A stretch of 8,952 bases of DNA, taken from NCBI GenBank assembly GCA_025456105.1, contig JALOLG010000035.1:1-8952 (forward strand), in the 5' to 3' direction. The stretch's first letter is position 1. Each line of letters starts with the position of its first letter. The notes beneath the pieces are model-generated. The model searched no databases. It saw only the letters and a list, made by a program, of their open reading frames with translations, and had not been told where the DNA came from. Position numbers and translations under genes: made by a program. The stretch comes from Ilumatobacteraceae bacterium. GTDB taxonomy: Bacteria > Actinomycetota > Acidimicrobiia > Acidimicrobiales > Ilumatobacteraceae. Shown here one piece after another: positions 5,758 through 8,952 of the stretch.

Positions 5758-6510
5758 GTGGCAGCAGGCGACGACCGCAGCGTCGAGTCGCTCGAGCGGC
5801 AGATCGCCGCGATGAGCGACGAGCTCGAGGTGCTGCGCGCCCGGCTCGTCGACGCGCCGGGGCGCGTCCGTGCGCTCGAGGAGCGGCTCCTCGAGACCAA
5901 GGGGCAGCTCGCGCACGCCGTCGGCCAGAACGAGAAGCTCAGCTACACGCTGCGCGAGGCCCGCGAGCACATCGCCGCGCTGCGCGACGAGGTCGACAAG
6001 CTCTCCCAGCCGCCCTCGGCCTACGGCGTCGTGGTCGGCAAGAACGACGACGGCACCATCGACGTGCTCACGAGCGGCCGCAAGATGCGCGTGCAGCTGC
6101 ACCCCGAGATCGAGCACGAGCTCCTCGAGCGCGGCGCCGAGGTGGTGCTCAACGAGTCGTTCAACGTGGTCTCGGCGCGGCGACCCGAGTGGATCGGCGA
6201 GGTCGTCACGGTGAAGGAGGTCCTCGAGGACGGGGTCCGGGTGGTGGTCACGGGGCGCGCCGACGAGGAGCGGGTGTGCGAGCTCGCCGATGCCGTGCGC
6301 GGGATCCGGCTGCGGTCGGGCGACCACCTCCGCCTCGACCCGCGGTCGAGCCTGCTGCTCGAGAAGCTGCCGCGCCCGGAGGTGGAGGACCTCCTGCTCG
6401 AGGAGGTCCCCGACATCTCCTACGCCGACATCGGCGGCCTCGACGACCAGATCGAGCAGATCGCCGACGCGGTCGAGCTGCCGTTCCTGCACCAGGAGCT
6501 CTTCGCCTAG
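5758..6510 (+). CDS. N-terminal fragment of ARC/Mpa as written (coiled coil and OB domains)
   Basis: If the TAG is real, this is the only part translated from the normal start: 250 residues. It would comprise the Pup-binding coiled coil, the tandem OB ring domains and the first ~30 residues of the AAA+ domain, but no nucleotide-binding site. Such a fragment could still assemble through its OB domains and bind Pup, and might act as a dominant blocker; that is inference. GTG 5758 is well supported by GGAGGA five bases upstream. Confidence 0.6.
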   Translation: MAAGDDRSVESLERQIAAMSDELEVLRARLVDAPGRVRALEERLLETKGQLAHAVGQNEKLSYTLREAREHIAALRDEVDKLSQPPSAYGVVVGKNDDGTIDVLTSGRKMRVQLHPEIEHELLERGAEVVLNESFNVVSARRPEWIGEVVTVKEVLEDGVRVVVTGRADEERVCELADAVRGIRLRSGDHLRLDPRSSLLLEKLPRPEVEDLLLEEVPDISYADIGGLDDQIEQIADAVELPFLHQELFA

Positions 6511-6585
6511 CACCTCCTGCCCGCCCCCAAGGGGATCCTGCTGTACGGGCCGCCCGGCTGCGGTAAGACGCTCATCGCCAAGGCG

Positions 6586-7470
6586 GTGGCCAACAGCCTG
6601 GCCAAGAAGGTCGCCGAGCAGATCGGTGAGGGCAAGGGCCGCAGCTACTTCATCAACATCAAGGGTCCCGAGCTGCTCAACAAGTACGTCGGCGAGACCG
6701 AGCGCCAGATCCGGATGGTGTTCGAGCGGGCGCGCGAGAAGAGCGAGGAGGGGTGGCCGGTCATCGTCTTCTTCGACGAGATGGACTCCATGTTCCGCAC
6801 CCGCGGCACCGGCATCTCGTCCGACATGGAGTCGACCATCGTGCCCCAGCTGCTGGCCGAGATCGACGGGGTCGAGGGCCTCCGGAACGTCATCGTGATC
6901 GGCGCCACGAACCGGGAGGACCTGATCGACCCGGCGATCCTGCGCCCCGGCCGCCTCGACGTGAAGATCAAGATCGAGCGGCCGTCGGCCGACGCGGCCC
7001 GGCAGATCTTCGGCCGCTACCTCACCGACCAGATCCCCATCGCCGACGGTGAGTCGATCGCGTCGATGATCGACGCGACGGTCACCGACATGTACCGCGA
7101 GGACGACGTCAACCGGTTCCTCGAGGTCACGTACCACAACGGCGACAAGGAGATCCTGTACTACAAGGACTTCGCCTCGGGGGCGATGATCGAGAACATC
7201 GTCCGGCGCGCCAAGAAGCTCGCGATCAAGCGCGTGATCGCCGGTGGCGCCAAGGGCGTCGGCACGGCCGACCTCCTCGCGTCGATCCGCCAGGAGTTCA
7301 AGGAGCACGAGGACCTGCCGAACACCACCAACCCCGACGACTGGGCGAAGATCTCGGGCAAGAAGGGCGAGCGGATCGTGTTCATCCGCACCCTCGTCGC
7401 CAAGGAGCAGACCGACGAGCCCGCCGGCGGACGGGCGATCGAGCGCGTGCAGACCGGCCAGTACCTGTGA
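6586..7470 (+). CDS. C-terminal fragment of ARC/Mpa as written, lacking Walker A
   Basis: The first usable in-frame start after the TAG is GTG 6586, which would give 294 residues with Walker B, the arginine fingers and the 20S-docking GQYL tail. This start lies after the Walker A lysine (codon at 6565), so the fragment could not bind ATP normally. There is no convincing Shine-Dalgarno before it. It is best regarded as the distal part of the interrupted gene rather than an independent gene. Confidence 0.4.
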   Translation: MANSLAKKVAEQIGEGKGRSYFINIKGPELLNKYVGETERQIRMVFERAREKSEEGWPVIVFFDEMDSMFRTRGTGISSDMESTIVPQLLAEIDGVEGLRNVIVIGATNREDLIDPAILRPGRLDVKIKIERPSADAARQIFGRYLTDQIPIADGESIASMIDATVTDMYREDDVNRFLEVTYHNGDKEILYYKDFASGAMIENIVRRAKKLAIKRVIAGGAKGVGTADLLASIRQEFKEHEDLPNTTNPDDWAKISGKKGERIVFIRTLVAKEQTDEPAGGRAIERVQTGQYL

Positions 7471-7478
7471 CGCACCGA

Positions 7479-7484
7479 TAGGGT
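7479..7484 (+). promoter_or_regulatory. Putative -10 of a leaderless dop transcript
   Basis: TAGGGT lies six bases before ATG 7491, in the 20-base gap between the ATPase stop and dop. No Shine-Dalgarno is present, so a transcript starting at or beside the ATG fits. No good -35 is visible. The same six-base spacing is seen before GTG 1906. If real, it lets dop be expressed independently of the ATPase gene. Confidence 0.4.
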
Positions 7485-7490
7485 GCGCGC

Positions 7491-8952
7491 ATGGCCCTGC
7501 CGAAGGTCTGCGGGATCGAGACCGAGTACGGCATCGTCGTGCGCGGTGGCGAGAGCAACCCGGTCACGGCCTCGTCGCTGCTCATCAACGCCTACGTCGC
7601 CGCGACAGCCCGCAGCGCCGATGGCCGGGTCGGTTGGGACTTCGAGGACGAGCAGCCGGCGAACGACGCGCGGGGCTTCTCGCTCGACGACGTGTTCGCA
7701 CCCGAGGTCGAGACCACGCTGGTCAACGCGGTGCTCACGAACGGTGCCCGCTACTACGTCGACCACGCCCACCCCGAGATCTCAACGCCCGAGGTGCGCC
7801 ACGCGCTCGACGCCGTCGTCTGGGACCGGGCGGCCGAGGAGATCGTCCGGGCGTCGATGGAGCACGCCCGCCACCTCCTCGACCCGGGAGCCGAGCTGGT
7901 GGTGCACAAGAACAACTCCGACGGCAAGGGCAACAGCTACGGCTGCCACGAGAACTACCTCTTGGCCCGCGAGACCCCCTTCGGCCGGATCGTCAGCCAG
8001 GTCACCCCGCACTTCGTGACCCGCCAGCTCTTCTGCGGGGCCGGCAAGGTCGGCTGCGAGGAGCCCGGCGTGGCGGCCGACGAGGTGCCGTTCCAGCTGA
8101 GCCAGCGGGCCGACTTCTTCGAGGAGGAGGTCGGGCTCGAGACCACGCTCAAGCGCCCCATCGTCAACACGCGCGACGAGCCGCACTGCGATCCGCAGAA
8201 GTACCGGCGACTGCACGTGATCGTCGGCGACGCGAACATGAGCGAGGTCGCGACCTACCTCAAGGTGGGCACCACGGCGATCGTGCTCGCGATGATCGAG
8301 GACGACCAGCTCGGCGACGACTGGGCGCTCGCGGCGCCCGTGAGCGCGATCCGACACGTGAGCCGCGACCTCGGCCTGGGCGCGCCGGTGCTGCTGCGCA
8401 GCGGTCGCCGTGCCACGGCGCTCGAGATCCAGTGGGGCCTGCTCGAGCGGGCCCGCAAGTACGAGCGCAGCCACGGGCTCGCCGCCGTCGACGAGGAGGT
8501 GGGCGCCGACGTGGTCGACCGGTGGGAGCAGGTCCTCGCCGGACTCGAGCGCGACCCGGACTCGGTGGCCGACCGCGTCGACTGGGTCGCGAAGCGCCGC
8601 CTCGTGGAGGGCTACGCCGAGCGCCACGGCCTGCCGGCCGCGCACCCGCGGCTGAAGGCCATCGACCTCCAGTACCACGACATGCGGCCCGAGCGCACCC
8701 TCGCGGCGCGGTGCGGACTCGTCAGCGTGGCCGATCCGTCGGCGGTGGCCGCGGCCGTCACTGCGCCGCCCACCACCACCCGCGCCTACTTCCGCGGCCG
8801 CTGCCTGCAGAAGTTCCCCCGCGACATCGTGGCCGCCAACTGGGACTCGCTCGTGTTCGACGTCGGTCGGGATCCGCTGCGCCGGGTGCCCATGATGGAA
8901 CCATTGCGCGGCACGGCCGACCACGTGGCCGCACTCATCGACAGCAGCGACA
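7491..8952 (+). CDS. dop: Pup deamidase/depupylase Dop, C-terminus cut by window end
   Basis: 487 residues are visible, and the last ~15-20 fall outside the window. Dop converts the C-terminal Gln of Pup to Glu and removes Pup from substrates. It belongs to the glutamine-synthetase-like carboxylate-amine ligase fold shared with the ligase PafA. Seen here are the N-terminal GIETEYGI (residues 8-15) with nucleotide/Mg-binding glutamates and the Dop-loop region, with WDFEDE at 49-54 and DARGFSLDD at 59-67. YVDHAHPE follows with D91, the conserved catalytic aspartate, then HKNNSDGKGNSYGCHENY and a C-terminal YFRGRCL…NWDSLVFD…PLRGT block. YVDHAHPE rather than PafA's YLDVGSHPE, together with the Dop-loop, separates Dop from PafA. 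ATG 7491 directly precedes the conserved start and follows a TAGGGT -10. One oddity is Ile95-x-Ile (HPEIS) where I recall Tyr (HPEYS) in relatives. Pup and 20S genes are expected next. Confidence 0.95.
   Translation, partial: MALPKVCGIETEYGIVVRGGESNPVTASSLLINAYVAATARSADGRVGWDFEDEQPANDARGFSLDDVFAPEVETTLVNAVLTNGARYYVDHAHPEISTPEVRHALDAVVWDRAAEEIVRASMEHARHLLDPGAELVVHKNNSDGKGNSYGCHENYLLARETPFGRIVSQVTPHFVTRQLFCGAGKVGCEEPGVAADEVPFQLSQRADFFEEEVGLETTLKRPIVNTRDEPHCDPQKYRRLHVIVGDANMSEVATYLKVGTTAIVLAMIEDDQLGDDWALAAPVSAIRHVSRDLGLGAPVLLRSGRRATALEIQWGLLERARKYERSHGLAAVDEEVGADVVDRWEQVLAGLERDPDSVADRVDWVAKRRLVEGYAERHGLPAAHPRLKAIDLQYHDMRPERTLAARCGLVSVADPSAVAAAVTAPPTTTRAYFRGRCLQKFPRDIVAANWDSLVFDVGRDPLRRVPMMEPLRGTADHVAALIDSSD

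Larger units (their letters stand above)
5758..7470 (+). pseudogene. arc: Proteasome-associated AAA ATPase ARC/Mpa, interrupted by in-frame TAG at codon 251
   Basis: Read through one stop, this encodes a 570-residue proteasomal ATPase, the hexameric unfoldase that captures pupylated proteins and feeds them to the 20S core. In order, it has an N-terminal coiled coil (residues about 8-82) that binds Pup, tandem OB domains (about 85-225), and the AAA+ domain with ADIGGLD near 222-228. Walker A GPPGCGKT (264-271), Walker B VIVFFDE with D340-E341, sensor ATN (383-385) and the RPGR arginines (396-399) follow. The C-terminal GQYL (567-570) is the penultimate-tyrosine tail that docks into the 20S core. 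Length matches the family (about 590-610). TAG 6508-6510 falls at [15 protein letters not shown], where relatives have Glu. GAG to TAG is a single G-to-T change. The frame is identical and fully conserved on both sides, so this is a very recent nonsense mutation or a sequencing error. The reading-through product would be normal. Confidence 0.8.

Noticed and set aside
6387..6409. Perfect 9-bp hairpin (GGACCTCCT, 5-base loop, AGGAGGTCC) inside the ATPase gene
   Set aside because: It encodes the ordinary EDLLLEEV stretch, arises from GC-rich Leu/Glu codons, has no U-tract, and lies about 100 bases upstream of the TAG, the wrong side for a readthrough-stimulating structure.
6508..6516. Possible programmed readthrough or pyrrolysine at the TAG
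   Set aside because: The following codons CAC-CTC only partly match the known TAG-CAR-YYA context. TAG terminates trmI in this window, and family members have Glu here rather than a special residue.
5614..7308. Long minus-strand open frame opposite the ATPase gene
   Set aside because: It mirrors the codon pattern of ARC/Mpa, shows no recognisable domain, and would overlap the ferredoxin start and promoter.

Overview
The window is GC-rich, almost fully coding DNA from an actinobacterium (Actinomycetota). The evidence is strong GC bias at third codon positions, GTG starts, TAnnnT-type -10 elements a few bases before start codons, and above all neighbouring genes for a proteasomal ATPase (ARC/Mpa) and a Pup deamidase/depupylase (Dop). 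A class such as Acidimicrobiia is possible but cannot be settled from the sequence.

Layout. (1) 1-1860: two tandem, overlapping DacB/PBP4-type D-Ala-D-Ala carboxypeptidases, the first cut by the window edge. (2) 1906-2529: a stand-alone LON substrate-binding domain protein behind its own promoter-like sequence. (3) 2544-3384: three small proteins, two of them membrane proteins (one resembling the actinobacterial holin-X family) and one very basic protein of unknown function. (4) 3395-5387: a tight translationally coupled run of a ubiquitin-fold sulfur carrier ending in Gly-Gly (TtuB/ThiS/MoaD type), a TtuA-type tRNA 2-thiolation enzyme with two zinc fingers and three cluster cysteines, and TrmI, the tRNA m1A58 methyltransferase. 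Together these look like a T-loop modification module for positions 54 and 58. (5) 5372-5617, minus strand: a small CxxDxxC ferredoxin overlapping trmI tail to tail. (6) 5618-5757: a 140-base divergent control region. (7) 5758-7470: the ARC/Mpa ATPase, interrupted by one in-frame TAG at codon 251, just before its Walker A motif. (8) 7491 to the end: dop, nearly complete, with a leaderless-type promoter. Pup and the 20S subunits are not in the window and would be expected downstream.

The two points most worth attention are the single nonsense codon in an otherwise perfectly preserved proteasome ATPase, and the placement of a TtuB-TtuA-TrmI module next to the Pup-proteasome genes. The latter puts two unrelated small-modifier systems side by side. 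No stretch over 300 bases lacks a gene, and I saw no RNA genes, CRISPR arrays, insertion sequences or convincing terminators.
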